Shown here: in pieces, positions 43,787 to 54,300 of the stretch
How positions within the stretch are numbered: position 1 is the stretch's first letter
Layout of the letters: each line of letters starts with the position of its first letter
Source of the DNA: CADEED01 sp963711635
GTDB lineage: Bacteria; Pseudomonadota; Gammaproteobacteria; Steroidobacterales; Steroidobacteraceae
Direction of reading: 5' to 3'
Assembly (NCBI GenBank): GCA_963711635.1
Contig: CAVQEZ010000013.1
Coordinates: 62,001-126,000 of the forward strand
Length of the DNA stretch: 64,000 bases
Notes under the pieces: model-generated
The model's input: the letters and a program-made list of their open reading frames with translations, nothing else
Databases searched by the model: none
What the model was told of the DNA's origin: nothing
Translations under genes and position numbers: made by a program

Positions 43787-43818
43787 AAGGCCGGGCTCGT
43801 TAAAACCCGGCCTTCGTT
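43787..43818. terminator. Terminator between DUF971 and ubiE
   Basis: AAGGCCGGG (43787-43795) pairs with CCCGGCCTT (43806-43814), loop CTCGTTAAAA, then CGTT. T-run is short but A/T flanks make it symmetric. Confidence 0.65.
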
Positions 43819-43904
43819 GCAAGACCCCCGCTCGAATAGTTGGGCTTTGTATCGAATGCAGGTCTGAAAAGCCAGTGCTTTCTCGTCGTCCCGTGCCACC
43901 CGTC

Positions 43905-43910
43905 TATACT
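43905..43910 (+). promoter_or_regulatory. -10 box of ubiE
   Basis: TATACT nine bases before the GTG at 43920; start of transcription would fall at or just before the codon. Context TCTATACT is identical to that before cytochrome c5. Confidence 0.5.
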
Positions 43911-43919
43911 GCCCGCCCT

Positions 43920-44675
43920 GTGAGCGCAGAAGATAAATCCGAGACCGATTTCGGCTACCAGCGCGTCCCCTGGAGCGACAAACAGCAACGGGTGCGCGGT
44001 GTATTCGATTCGGTCGCGTCGAACTACGACCTGATGAACGATCTCATGTCCGGTGGCGCGCATCGGCTGTGGAAGGAGTTCACGCTGTCGCTGACCGGGC
44101 TGCACGCCGGCCAACGCGCGCTCGATGTCGCGGGCGGCACCGGTGACCTGACTACCGGGCTGGCCAAACAAGTCGGCAAGTCGGGGATCGTGATCCTCTC
44201 GGACATCAATGGAGCCATGCTCGGTGAAGGGCGCGACCGCATGCTCGACGCGGGCCTGGTCGGCAACGTGAATTGCGTGCTGGCAAACGCGGAAAAACTG
44301 CCGTTCGCGGACTCGCAGTTCGACTGCGTCACCATCGGCTTCGGGCTGCGCAATGTCACCGACAAGCCGGCCGCACTGGCCGACATGCGCCGCGTGCTCA
44401 AGCCCGGTGGACAGCTGCTGGTGCTGGAATTTTCGCACCCGGTGCTGCCGTTCCTGAAGCCGCTGTACGACCTGTATTCCTTCCGCGTGCTGCCGCTGCT
44501 CGGCAAGCTGGTCGCAAAGGATGAGGACAGCTACCGTTACCTCGCCGAATCGATTCGCATGCATCCGGACCAGGAAACCCTGCTGGGCATGATGCAGGGG
44601 GCGGGCCTGGAAGACTGCCGCTATCACAACCTCTCCGGTGGCATCGTCGCGGTGCACCGGGGCTACAAGTACTAG
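43920..44675 (+). CDS. ubiE: Ubiquinone/menaquinone C-methyltransferase UbiE
   Basis: SAM-dependent methyltransferase of the quinone ring. ALDVAGGTGDLT is the SAM loop; SDINGAMLGEGRDR and GFGLRNVTDKPAALADM are the UbiE/COQ5 signatures. 251 residues from the GTG at 43920 (VSAEDKSETDFGYQ); the frame reaches further upstream but has no conserved sequence there and would overlap the promoter. Heads the operon ubiE, small membrane protein, ubiJ, ubiB. Confidence 0.95.
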   Translation: MSAEDKSETDFGYQRVPWSDKQQRVRGVFDSVASNYDLMNDLMSGGAHRLWKEFTLSLTGLHAGQRALDVAGGTGDLTTGLAKQVGKSGIVILSDINGAMLGEGRDRMLDAGLVGNVNCVLANAEKLPFADSQFDCVTIGFGLRNVTDKPAALADMRRVLKPGGQLLVLEFSHPVLPFLKPLYDLYSFRVLPLLGKLVAKDEDSYRYLAESIRMHPDQETLLGMMQGAGLEDCRYHNLSGGIVAVHRGYKY

Positions 44676-44683
44676 GTATCCCG

Positions 44684-44983
44684 ATGTCCCCCTACGTCGT
44701 ATTGGTGGCCGCGGTGGTCTTCTGGCCGGTACTGATCATCGCGATGGCCATGCTGCGTTCACCGTCACGCGCCTTCGTGCTGGCTGGCGCGTTCACGATC
44801 GGTAGCATGATCGGGTCCGGCCTCAGCCTGCTCGCGGCCACGCCGCTGTTCGATCACAGGAGCGGCGACACCCAGACGTATCTCACCTTCACCTTCGCCG
44901 CACTGGGCGCGATCGCGGGTGGGCTGATTGCGGTCCAGCTGCTGGGCAAGCTGGCCGGCCGATCGTTGTGGCGTCGGGAGTGA
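44684..44983 (+). CDS. Small membrane protein in the ubi operon
   Basis: 99 residues with three hydrophobic helices (VVLVAAVVFWPVLIIAMAML, AFVLAGAFTIGSMIGSGLSLL, AALGAIAGGLIAVQLLGKLA) and a basic end. Unrecognised. Lies 8 bases after ubiE and 15 before ubiJ, so it is co-transcribed and might help anchor the Ubi complex (inference). Confidence 0.65.
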   Translation: MSPYVVLVAAVVFWPVLIIAMAMLRSPSRAFVLAGAFTIGSMIGSGLSLLAATPLFDHRSGDTQTYLTFTFAALGAIAGGLIAVQLLGKLAGRSLWRRE

Positions 44984-44998
44984 CGGCGAAACTCAATC

Positions 44999-45619
44999 GT
45001 GCTGACCCAGGCCATCGAGAACCTGCTCAACCGCAACCTGCCGCGCAGTCCGCGCGCCCAGGAGCTGTGTGAAACGCTGAAAGGCAAGGCCGTGCGCATC
45101 GAGGCGCAGGGCCTGGGCTGGCGGCTGGACTGCGAATCGCTCGGAACCTCGCTGAAACTCACCAAAGCCGGGCACTCCGAGCGTACGCCCGACGCGGAAA
45201 TCTCCGGTAGTTTGATCGGCCTGGCGGCGCTGGCCGGGCCCCATCCCGAGGAAGTCATCCAGCGCGGCGACGTGAGCATCCGCGGCGATGCCGAGCTGGC
45301 GCAGAAATTCCGCGAGCTGGCCATGCTGCTGCGTCCGGATGTCGAAGAGGAACTTTCGAAGATCATCGGCGATACACCCGCTCATCAGGCTCTCCGCCTG
45401 GCAAAGGCCGTCACGGGATTCGGCCGCCGCGCGGTGAACACCGGCGTGCGCAATGTGGCCGAATACCTGGCGCATGAGCGTGGCGACCTGGTGCCGCGTG
45501 CCGAGGCGGAAGATTTCTACCGCGGTGTCGAGCGGTTGCGAGAAGATCTCGACCGTCTCGACGCACGTGCGCGTCTCATCGAACAGGGCGAAATGAACGA
45601 CCCCCAGAATGAAAGATAG
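44999..45619 (+). CDS. ubiJ: UbiJ, ubiquinone biosynthesis accessory factor
   Basis: 206 residues. N-terminal SCP2 lipid-binding domain (about 1-110: GKAVRIEAQGLGWRL, DAEISGSLIGLAAL, GDVSIRGDAELAQKF), followed by a helical C-terminus with LERLREDLDRLDARARLIE-like coiled coil. In E. coli UbiJ binds UbiK and the quinone precursors. GTG start. Position between ubiE and ubiB is the classic one. Confidence 0.9.
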   Translation: MLTQAIENLLNRNLPRSPRAQELCETLKGKAVRIEAQGLGWRLDCESLGTSLKLTKAGHSERTPDAEISGSLIGLAALAGPHPEEVIQRGDVSIRGDAELAQKFRELAMLLRPDVEEELSKIIGDTPAHQALRLAKAVTGFGRRAVNTGVRNVAEYLAHERGDLVPRAEAEDFYRGVERLREDLDRLDARARLIEQGEMNDPQNER

Positions 45620-45625
45620 TCAGTG

Positions 45626-47290
45626 ATGAAGCTGCGCGTACTTGCCCGCCTCATCGAAATCCAGCGGGTGCTGGTCCGCCATGGCCTGGACGAATTCGTT
45701 CGCGCCACGCACCTCTATCGTCCGCTGCGCTTCGTGTTCCTGCTCAGCCCCTGGACCTGGGCGGTGCGCCGGCGCGACGAACCGCGTGCCGTGCGGCTGC
45801 GCGAGGCGCTGCAGGAGCTCGGCCCCATCTTCGTGAAATTCGGACAGGCGCTGTCCACGCGCCGCGACCTGCTGCCGATCGACATCGCCGAGGAGCTGGC
45901 CAAGCTCCAGGATCGCGTGCCGCCCTTCGACGGGCGCATCGCCCGCCGCGTCGTCGAGGACGCCTACGGCCGCGCCGCCGAGCAGGTGTTCTCGATGTTC
46001 GACGAGCAGCCGTTGGCAGCGGCTTCGATCGCGCAGGTGCACGCGGCCGAGCTGCGCGCCGAGGTGACGCTGAACGGCGCCAAGACACGCGAGGTCGTGG
46101 TCAAGGTGCTGCGGCCGGGCATGCACGAGATCATCGCGCGCGACCTCGAAGTACTGCACGCGCTGGCTTCGTTCGCGAACAACAACTGGGAAGGCAGCCG
46201 CCGTCTCAAACCCGTCGAAATCGTGCGCGAGTACCAGAAGACCATCCTCGACGAGCTGGACCTGATGCGCGAGGCCGGCAATGCCTCGCAGCTGCGGCGC
46301 AATTTCGAGGGGTCGACTCTTCTATATGTGCCCGCGGTGCATTGGGATTTCTGCCGGCCCGGGGTCATGGTCATGGAGCGCATCCGCGGCGTGCAGATCT
46401 CCAACATGGCGCGGCTGCGCGAGGCCGGTACCGACATCAGGCGGCTGGCCGAGAACGGCGTGGAGATCTTCTTCACGCAGGTGTTCAAGCACAATTTTTT
46501 CCACGCGGACATGCATCCCGGGAATATCTTCGTGCTGATCGACAACCCGGCGCAGCCCAAGTACGCCGCCGTGGATTTCGGCATCGTCGGCACACTGGAC
46601 CCGCGCGACCAGTACTACCTGGCCGAAAATTTCCTCGCCGTGTTCGATCGCGACTACCGCCGGGTGGCGACGTTGCACCTCGAATCCGGCTGGGTGCCCG
46701 AGGGCTCGCGCGTCGACGAAATGGAATCCGCCATCCGCACGGTGTGCGAACCGATCTTCAACAAGCCGCTCAAGGAAATCTCCTTCGGCACGGTGCTGTT
46801 GCGGCTGTTCGAGATCTCGCGGCGCTTCAACGTCGAGATCCAGCCGCAGCTCATCCTGCTGCAGAAGACGCTGCTGAACATTGAAGGTCTCGGGCGCGAT
46901 CTCTACCCGGACCTCGACATCTTCAAGACCGCGGGTCCCATCATGCGCGAGTGGGTGCGCGAGAAGATGAGCGCCCGCACCGTGATCGAGAACGCACGCA
47001 CGCAGATCCCGGACATCATCTCCAGCCTGCAAACCCTCGCGCCGCTGGTTCGCTCGGCGGTGCAACGCGCGCAGGACGGCCGGCTGCGCCTCGCGGTGGA
47101 GGCGCCCGAGATCAACGCGCTGCGCAACGAGATCAGGCGCACCAACCGCCGGCGCGACAGGGTGACCATCGCGTGCGTTGTCCTGTTAGGTGGCATCGTC
47201 TGGACCGCATTGGCACGCGAGCCCGCGTGGATCGGCTGGGCGCTGGCCGGCACCGGCGTGGCCTGGCTGATCGCCGCCATCCGGAAGTAG
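45626..47290 (+). CDS. ubiB: UbiB, ubiquinone biosynthesis kinase-like protein
   Basis: Atypical protein-kinase-like ATPase of the ADCK/COQ8 family, needed for ubiquinone synthesis. KxGQ motif in FVKFGQALSTRRDLLP, Ala-rich loop AAASIAQVHAAEL, HADMHPGNIFV, and DFGIVG replacing DFG. Two C-terminal membrane helices (TIACVVLLGGIVWTALA, IGWALAGTGVAWLIAAI) anchor it. 554 residues. Its stop abuts the convergent methyltransferase stop without a gap. Confidence 0.95.
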   Translation: MKLRVLARLIEIQRVLVRHGLDEFVRATHLYRPLRFVFLLSPWTWAVRRRDEPRAVRLREALQELGPIFVKFGQALSTRRDLLPIDIAEELAKLQDRVPPFDGRIARRVVEDAYGRAAEQVFSMFDEQPLAAASIAQVHAAELRAEVTLNGAKTREVVVKVLRPGMHEIIARDLEVLHALASFANNNWEGSRRLKPVEIVREYQKTILDELDLMREAGNASQLRRNFEGSTLLYVPAVHWDFCRPGVMVMERIRGVQISNMARLREAGTDIRRLAENGVEIFFTQVFKHNFFHADMHPGNIFVLIDNPAQPKYAAVDFGIVGTLDPRDQYYLAENFLAVFDRDYRRVATLHLESGWVPEGSRVDEMESAIRTVCEPIFNKPLKEISFGTVLLRLFEISRRFNVEIQPQLILLQKTLLNIEGLGRDLYPDLDIFKTAGPIMREWVREKMSARTVIENARTQIPDIISSLQTLAPLVRSAVQRAQDGRLRLAVEAPEINALRNEIRRTNRRRDRVTIACVVLLGGIVWTALAREPAWIGWALAGTGVAWLIAAIRK

Positions 47291-48094
47291 TCAGCGCGCG
47301 GGTTTTCTTCCGGACGCGCTCCACATGATGGGCGACGGTATCGCGAACTCCTCGGTCTCGATCTTCGCCAGGTCCGCCTCCAGCTGCTGCTGCGTCAGCA
47401 ACCCGGCCGCGATGACATCCTGGCCGATCTGCTCGAAGTTCACGCGCATGAGATCGTTGCCGCCGTTGTAGCGGTCGAACATGATCAGGCGCGCCTCCGC
47501 GTACACCTGCGTGAGTCCCAGCTCGCGAAAGCGGCCGTGCAGGCGGCGGCCGAAATAGCCGTCCTGGGCGCGCGTGAGGTAATGACGCACCGCTTCGGAG
47601 GTGCGTATCGGCGTTTCGGCGCGATTGATGCCCGCGTCCGGCTGGATCGAAGCCGAGTCGAAATCCTCGATGACCAGCCACCCGCCGGGTTTGAGAGCCG
47701 CGACCATGCGCTCCAGCGCGCGCTCGCGCTGCGGCACGTGGATGAGCACCAGGCGCGCGTGCACGAGGTCGAAGGCCGCATCCGGCAGCGGATCGTTCGC
47801 GATGTCGTGACACTGGACCTCGAGATTTTCCGGCGTGTTACCCCGATGGCCTTCAATGATCCGCGTGTTGATGTCCGTGCACAGCACGCGGCCTTTCGCG
47901 CCCACGCGCGCGGCCAGCCAGCGCGCCACGCTGCCACCGCCGCCGCCGACCTCCAGGCAATGCCACCCCGCGCCGACGCCCACGCGCTCCAGCGCGCGCT
48001 GCGTGGGCTCATCGTAGAGGCGCGCCAGCACATCCATGCGCGTATCGGCTTTCGAGTTGGCATTGTCCAGTAGATAGGTCGATTCGGCTGACAC
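47291..48094 (-). CDS. SAM-dependent methyltransferase
   Basis: 267-residue class I methyltransferase: CLEVGGGGGSVARWLA (SAM loop), LCTDINTRII, FDLVHARLVLIHVPQRERAL. Substrate unknown. The start is the GTG at 48094, seven bases after GGAGG; the ATG at 48118 would have no site and would overlap the transporter end. Follows the MFS gene as an operon. Confidence 0.8.
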   Translation of the reverse strand: MSAESTYLLDNANSKADTRMDVLARLYDEPTQRALERVGVGAGWHCLEVGGGGGSVARWLAARVGAKGRVLCTDINTRIIEGHRGNTPENLEVQCHDIANDPLPDAAFDLVHARLVLIHVPQRERALERMVAALKPGGWLVIEDFDSASIQPDAGINRAETPIRTSEAVRHYLTRAQDGYFGRRLHGRFRELGLTQVYAEARLIMFDRYNGGNDLMRVNFEQIGQDVIAAGLLTQQQLEADLAKIETEEFAIPSPIMWSASGRKPAR

Positions 48095-48110
48095 GATCAA
48101 TCCTCCATTG

Positions 48111-49451
48111 CTAGTCATCGAGCAGTTCGGCGCTGGGTTCGGGCAGGTGGCGGCTCAGCAGCAGCGCACATATCGTGGCCACCACCGCGACCAGTGCCAT
48201 GGAGTGCGCGAGCTTGAGCGTGGGCGTCGCACCCGGCATCACGTTGGAGAGCAAGGGCGTGACCAGCGCGGTGATCGGCGCCAGCACACGCGCGCCGAAG
48301 CTCATCGCGAAACTCTCGCCCGTGCCGCGCAGGTGCAGCGGAAACACCCGCGGCAGGTAGTTGCCCCAGAAGCTGTACTGCACGCCCACCACCAGTGTCA
48401 CCAGTAGCACAGCGTACTTGAACGTCGATGCGTCACCCAGTGCCGGGCCCAGAAAAACCAGTGGAAACAGCGCCAGGCCCACCCACAACATCCAGCGCAA
48501 CATCGGGCGGCGGGCCACGAACCAGACCACCAGGCCGGTCAGCAGGAGGCGTCCGAAGAGCGCGCCGAAATCGACGTGCAGGTGCACCCAGGTCACCCAT
48601 TGCTCCTGCTGCTTGCGCGGCAGGACGGCGACCTGCGGCAATCCGGGCACCACGCGTGGGATGTGTTGCAGCATGCCGAAGGCCAGCGCGTAGCAGCAGG
48701 CCACGAGTCCCGTGGTTAGCAACGTCACGCGACGCAGCCGCGGCGTGAACAGTTCGCGAAAGCTGGGACGCTTGAGCGTGCCCGCGGCGCGTTTCGCTTT
48801 CCACAGCGGCGATTCGGGCAGGAAGGGACGAATGAGAATCAACGGAATCGCGGGCAGCGCTCCATAGAGAAGTGCATAGCGCCACGGCGAATGTCCGCCG
48901 TGGATCGCCGGCAACTGGTCTCCCCAGGTCACCGCCGCGTAGTAGGCGCCGGCGATCATGAAATTGCCGGCCGTGGCGCATACCTGCGCGAATCCCAGCA
49001 CCGCTTCGCGCCGCCGGGTATCGGGAAAGAGCTCGGTCAACCAGGCGATGGCCGCGACGAATTCCACGCAGGCGCCCGCCACCGTTATGCAGCGCCAGAA
49101 GATCAGCTCGGGCAGCGATGTAGCGAAGGCCGAGCAGAAGGCGGCCGTGCCATAGAGCACGATGCTCCACACCAGCACGCGCTGCCGTCCGAGCCGATCC
49201 GTAAGATAGCCGCCGAAAAGGGCGGCCAATCCGCCGATCATCGTCGGCAGGAACAACATGATGGCGGTCCAGCGATTGAATATCGGCGTACCAGGCTGGA
49301 ACGGACCGAGCTCCATCAACAGCGGCCGGACGATAATGGCCTGCACGACGATCTCGTACATATCGAAGGCGAAGCCGATACCCGCGGTGGCCAGGATCAG
49401 CCATTGCACGCCGGTCAGGGGGGCGGCGCGCGCGTTGAGTGTGGCTTCCAT
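48111..49451 (-). CDS. MFS transporter (sugar/acid symporter-like)
   Basis: 446-residue, twelve-helix major facilitator. GGYLTDRLGRQRVL is the loop 2-3 signature; ATSLPELIFWRC and AWLTELFPDTRRREAVLG the loop before helix 6; PESPLWKAKRAAG the central loop. Substrate unknown. The ATG at 49451 begins the protein; the frame extends to 50003 but only as antisense of the regulator gene. Divergent from that regulator, which may control it. Confidence 0.85.
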   Translation of the reverse strand: MEATLNARAAPLTGVQWLILATAGIGFAFDMYEIVVQAIIVRPLLMELGPFQPGTPIFNRWTAIMLFLPTMIGGLAALFGGYLTDRLGRQRVLVWSIVLYGTAAFCSAFATSLPELIFWRCITVAGACVEFVAAIAWLTELFPDTRRREAVLGFAQVCATAGNFMIAGAYYAAVTWGDQLPAIHGGHSPWRYALLYGALPAIPLILIRPFLPESPLWKAKRAAGTLKRPSFRELFTPRLRRVTLLTTGLVACCYALAFGMLQHIPRVVPGLPQVAVLPRKQQEQWVTWVHLHVDFGALFGRLLLTGLVVWFVARRPMLRWMLWVGLALFPLVFLGPALGDASTFKYAVLLVTLVVGVQYSFWGNYLPRVFPLHLRGTGESFAMSFGARVLAPITALVTPLLSNVMPGATPTLKLAHSMALVAVVATICALLLSRHLPEPSAELLDD

Positions 49452-49520
49452 GTTGAACAGAATGTCGCAAATCCGCGGTGAAAGTCCTGCCGAAATCCTG
49501 AAACGTTCTGAACGCCTCCC

Positions 49521-51275
49521 ATGAACGACGACGTCATATATGAGTTTTCCGGCCATCGTCTCGACCCTGCGCGACGTCAGCTCAGCCACGGCGGAAAGCC
49601 GGTGGCCATGTTTCCACGGTGCTTCGACGCGCTGCTGCTGCTGGTGGAGCACCGGGGCGAACTGCTCGACAAGGATTTCCTCCTGCAGGCGCTCTGGCCC
49701 GATGTGGTGGTCGACGAGAACAGCCTCGCCAAGGTGGTCTCGGATATCCGGCGCGCGCTCGGCGAAGGCGCCAGGGATTCGGGCTGCATCGTCACCGTGC
49801 CCCGTCGCGGGTATCGATTCGTCGCGGATGTCGGAGTCCAGCGCTCTGGCGCTGGCAGGCCGGTAACGAGCGGTAGCCCTCGCGAAGGAATCCGCGCCCT
49901 GGCCGTGCTGCCGCTGAATTTCCTGAATCCCGCCGCCGGCGACGAGACCCTGAGCCTCGGGCTCGCCGATGCGCTGATCACGCGGCTCGGCCAGTTGCGT
50001 CACACCGTGGTTCGGCCGACTTCATCGATCGCGCGATATGCCGGCGCGACCTGCAGTCCCGCGCAGGCCGGTCGCGAGCTCGGCGTCGACGCCGTGATCG
50101 CGGGAAGCATCCGGCGCGCCGGTGCCACGCTGCGCGTGAGCATGCAGCTCGTGGCGGTGGCGGGCGATGCCGTGGCCTGGGGCGAGAAGTTCGATGCCGA
50201 AGGCGCGGGCGCGCTGGCACTCGAGGATTCCATTGGCGAACGTGTTGCCACCGCGCTCACGCTGGCGCTGTCGCGTGACGCGCCGCCTGCCGCGCGCCGC
50301 CACCGCGCCGATCCCGATGCCTACGAACATTTCATCCGTGGCCGCTACCTGATCGCGAAGCGCACGCGCGCCTCGCTGTTCGAAGCGGTGGCGTGCATGG
50401 AGCGCGCCATCGCCATCGATCCGCAGTTCGCACTGGCGCACGCCGGGCTCAGCGATGCCTGGATCCAGCTTGGATTGCGCGCGGCGGTCTCGCAGAGCCT
50501 GCGGCCGCGCGAGGTCATGCCCAAGGCGCGCGCCGCGGCCGAGAAGGCGCTGGCACTGGACGACGCGCTGTCCGAGGCGCACGCCACGCTCGGCCAGGTG
50601 CTGTTCACCTACGAATGGAAACGCCCCGCCGGCATCGCCGAGCTGCAGCGAGCCATCGAGCTGAATCCTAACAACCAGAACGCGCACCACTGGTACGCGA
50701 TGGCGCTGGGAGGCCTGGGACGATTCGACCAGGCGCTAGCGCAGATCCAGCGCGCGCTGGCGATCGACCCGCTGGCCGTCATCGTCAACGCCAACGTCGG
50801 ATTCCTGTTGTACCGCGCCGGTCGCATCGAAGAGGCCGTCACCAAACTGCGGCACACGGTGGCGATGGAACCGGGATTCGTGATGACGCGTTACCGGCTG
50901 GGTCTGGCGCTGGAAGCGTTGGGACACTACGACGAGGCGATCGGCGAGTTCGAAGCCATGCAACCCTCGCCCGAGGACCCGCTCGGTCTCACCGCCATTG
51001 CGCGCACGCGCGCGCTCATGGGCCAGCAGTCCGAGGCCCGCCGCCTGCTGATCGAGCTCAACGACATCGGACGCACCAGCTACGTGCCGGCCGCCACGCT
51101 GGCCGCCATCCACGTGGCACTGGGCGAATACGAGCTGGCGATCGAGCAGCTGGAACGCGGCGTGGAAGAACGCGCCATCATCCTGATGTGGCTGGGCAGC
51201 GAGCCGCACTGGGATCCGCTGCGTAACCACCCGCGATTTCCGGCACTGTTAGAGCGCGTAGGACTTAAGGATTAG
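49521..51275 (+). CDS. Winged-helix (OmpR/CadC-type) regulator with TPR repeats
   Basis: 584-residue cytoplasmic transcription factor: N-terminal OmpR/CadC-like winged helix (1-100, LLDKDFLLQALWPDVVVDEN, TVPRRGYRFV), a TolB/adenylate-cyclase-associated domain (IRALAVLPLNFLNP, GVDAVIAGSIRRAG; about 120-250), then TPR-type helical repeats to the end (AERAIAIDPQFALAHAGL-like, AIELNPNNQNAHHWYAMALG). There is no membrane helix, unlike CadC. Divergent from the MFS gene. Confidence 0.8.
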   Translation: MNDDVIYEFSGHRLDPARRQLSHGGKPVAMFPRCFDALLLLVEHRGELLDKDFLLQALWPDVVVDENSLAKVVSDIRRALGEGARDSGCIVTVPRRGYRFVADVGVQRSGAGRPVTSGSPREGIRALAVLPLNFLNPAAGDETLSLGLADALITRLGQLRHTVVRPTSSIARYAGATCSPAQAGRELGVDAVIAGSIRRAGATLRVSMQLVAVAGDAVAWGEKFDAEGAGALALEDSIGERVATALTLALSRDAPPAARRHRADPDAYEHFIRGRYLIAKRTRASLFEAVACMERAIAIDPQFALAHAGLSDAWIQLGLRAAVSQSLRPREVMPKARAAAEKALALDDALSEAHATLGQVLFTYEWKRPAGIAELQRAIELNPNNQNAHHWYAMALGGLGRFDQALAQIQRALAIDPLAVIVNANVGFLLYRAGRIEEAVTKLRHTVAMEPGFVMTRYRLGLALEALGHYDEAIGEFEAMQPSPEDPLGLTAIARTRALMGQQSEARRLLIELNDIGRTSYVPAATLAAIHVALGEYELAIEQLERGVEERAIILMWLGSEPHWDPLRNHPRFPALLERVGLKD

Positions 51276-51337
51276 GGGATTCCAGACTCAATCTAACTAA
51301 ATTGCGGCGCCACAGGCATTGGATTAGCTTGCCAGAC

Positions 51338-54300
51338 ATGGGGATTTCCGAGAGCGCCGACCCTGGGCGGAGTCTTGCGCGGTTCGCGGCGTTCGTGGCG
51401 CTCATCGTGGGCGTGTTCGTGCTGGCCGGATGGTCGCTGGACATGGAGCAGCTCACCAACATCGTGCCCGGCTGGCCGCGCATGGTGCGACTCACGGCCG
51501 TGGGATTCATGCTCGCGGGCGCATCGTTGTGGATGGCATGCAGCGGTGCCGCGCGCACGTCCATGAGCTTGGCCGGCGTGATCGCGATGCTCGGTACCGT
51601 CATGGTGCTCGCGCACGGCTCGTACTGGGACGTCTATCTCGATCAGTTGTCGCTGGGCCCGATACCTCCGGCCGTCGACGGCATGCCGCCGCCACGCATG
51701 GCACCCGCCACCGCGTTCGGTTTCCAATTGCTGGGACTGTCACTGTTGTTTGCCGGGCCACGCCGCAGCGCGCTGCTGCACCAGTCGCTGGCCGTCGCGG
51801 GCCTGCTGGTGGGCTGGGCAGGGCTGTCGCGATTCGTGTTCGGTGGCGAACCGCTGTTCGCCTTCTCGGACATGGCGATCCACACCGCGCTGCTGTTCCT
51901 GCTGTCCTGTGCCGGTGCACTGACGCTGCGTACCGACGCCGGCATCGCCGCATTGCTGGTCAGCGATGGCGTCGGCGGTGCCATGGCGCGGCGCTTGCTG
52001 CCGGCGGCGATCGTCATTCCGCTCGCGGCCGGCGCGCTCACCGTTCACTACGAACGCCGCGCCACCTTCGGCTTCGAAGCCGCGGTGGCGGTATTCGCGC
52101 TGCTCAGCATGATCGTGTTCGTGGCCTTCGTGTGGGTGAACGCCGCGCGCGCCGACCGTGCCGATCGGCTGCGACGCCGGGCCGAGCGCGCGCTGCGGCT
52201 CTCCGAGGAACGTTACCAGCTCAACTTCGAAACGGCGCTCGACGGCATCATCATGATCGACCGGCAGGGGCGGATCACCGGCTGGAACAATCACGCGGAA
52301 AAGATGTTCGGCTGGTCGCGCGCCGAGGTAATGGGTCGCGAGCTGGCCGAGCTGGTGATTCCCGAGCGTGACCGCGAAGCGCATCGGCATGGCATGCGCC
52401 GCTACGTCAAGACCGGCATGGCGCGCGTGCTCAACAAGCGCATCGAGATGGCCGCGATACATCGCGAGGGCCACGAGTTTCCCGTCGAGCTGGCCATCAC
52501 GCCGATCGGTTTCGGCGAGGAGCTGGTGTTCACGGCCTTCATTCGCGACATCACCGGGCGCGCGCGTGCCGAAGCGGCCTTGCGCGAAAGCGAGCTGCGC
52601 TTCCGCACCACGGCCAATGCCGCGCCGGTGCTGATATGGATGAGCGGACCCGACAAGCGCTGCACCTGGTTCAACCAGCGCTGGCTCGACTTCGTCGGCC
52701 GCGCCATCGAACAGGAGCTGGGCGACGGCTGGTGCGACAACCTGCATCCGGCCGACTTCGATCGCGTGCTCGACACCTACCACGCGGCCTTCGACGCGCG
52801 CCGCACTTATGAAATGGAGTACCGCTTGCAGCGCGACGATGGCGCGTGGCGCTGGCTGCTGGAGCGCGGCACGCCGAATATCGGCCCGGGCGGAGAATTC
52901 GAGGGCTACATCGGCACCTGCATCGACATCACCGAACACCGTGAGACCGTCGAGGCGCTGCGCGAGAGCCGCTCGCGCTTCAAGACGCTGACCGAGTCGC
53001 TGCCGCAGATGATCTGGACCTGCACGCGCGACGGATACACCGACTACCTGTCGCGCCAGTGGCTCGACTACACCGGCCGCAGCGAGGCGCAGCAACTCGG
53101 CAAGGGCTGGCTGGAGCAGGTGCACCCCGACGATCGCGTCAAGGTGGAGATGCAATGGTCGATGGTGGTCGGCACCGGCGACGTCTTCGACATGAGCTAT
53201 CGCATCCGGCGGGTCGACGGCGTGTATCGCTGGTTCAAGACGCGCGCGGTGCCGCTGCGCGATCCGGCGGGCCGCATCCTCAAGTGGTTCGGCTCGAACA
53301 CCGACATCGAAGACTTCGTGAACGCCAGCAACAAGGTGGCGGTGCAACTCGAGCGCATGCAATTGCTCGATCGCACAACTCGCGCCATCGGCTCGCACCA
53401 GCAGCTGCGCAAGGTGTTCGAAGTGGTGCTGCGCAGCCTCGAGGACAGTCTCGGCATCGAATTCGGCTGCATCGCGCTCTACGCGACGGCGCCCGCGCAG
53501 ATCACGATTTCGTACGTCGGCACGAACAGCGGGCGGCTCGGCAAGGACCTTGGCATCACGGAGAACGCGCAGATAGCCGTGGACGCCGAGGCACTCGCAC
53601 GCTGCGTGCGCGGCGAGCTCGTTTACGAGGAGGACCTCGAACACGCGCCCCGCTCGGCGTTCTGCGCAAGCCTGCTCTCCGGCGGCCTGCACTCACTGGT
53701 CGCGGCCCCGCTCATGATCGAAGACGAGGTGTTCGGCGTGCTGCTCGTCGCGCGCGCCGCGCCGCAGGCCTTCAGCGGCGACGATTGCGAGTTCCTGCGC
53801 CAGCTGTCCAGCCACGTGGCGCTGGCCGGACATCAGGCACGCCTGTACGACGCCTTGCAGGCCGCCTACCAGGACCTGCGCCAGACGCAGCAGACGGTGA
53901 TGCAGCAGGAGCGCCTGCGCGCGCTCGGACAGATCGCCAGCGGCATCGCGCATGACATCAACAACGCGTTGTCGCCCGCGGCGCTGTACACGCAGTCGCT
54001 CCTGACCCACGAGCAGGCACTCTCCGAGCGTTCGCGCGAGCACCTGACCGTGATACAGCGGGCCATCGAAGACGTGGCGCAAACCGTGCAGCGCATGCGG
54101 GCTTTCTACATGCCGCGCGGCCTGGAGCTGACGCTCGCGCCCATCGACATGAACCAGGTGCTCGCGCAGGTCGTCGATCTCACGCGCGCGCGCTGGAGCA
54201 ACATGCCGCAGGAAAAGGGCCTGGTGGTGGAGGTCAAGACCGAGCTGGCGGCGGATCTGCCCAAGGTGCTCGGCGCCGAGAGCGAGGTGCGCGACGCGTG

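Noticed and set aside
51740..53692. 650-codon open frame on minus
   Set aside because: Shadow of the hybrid kinase; low-complexity Ala/Arg/His-rich product without domains.
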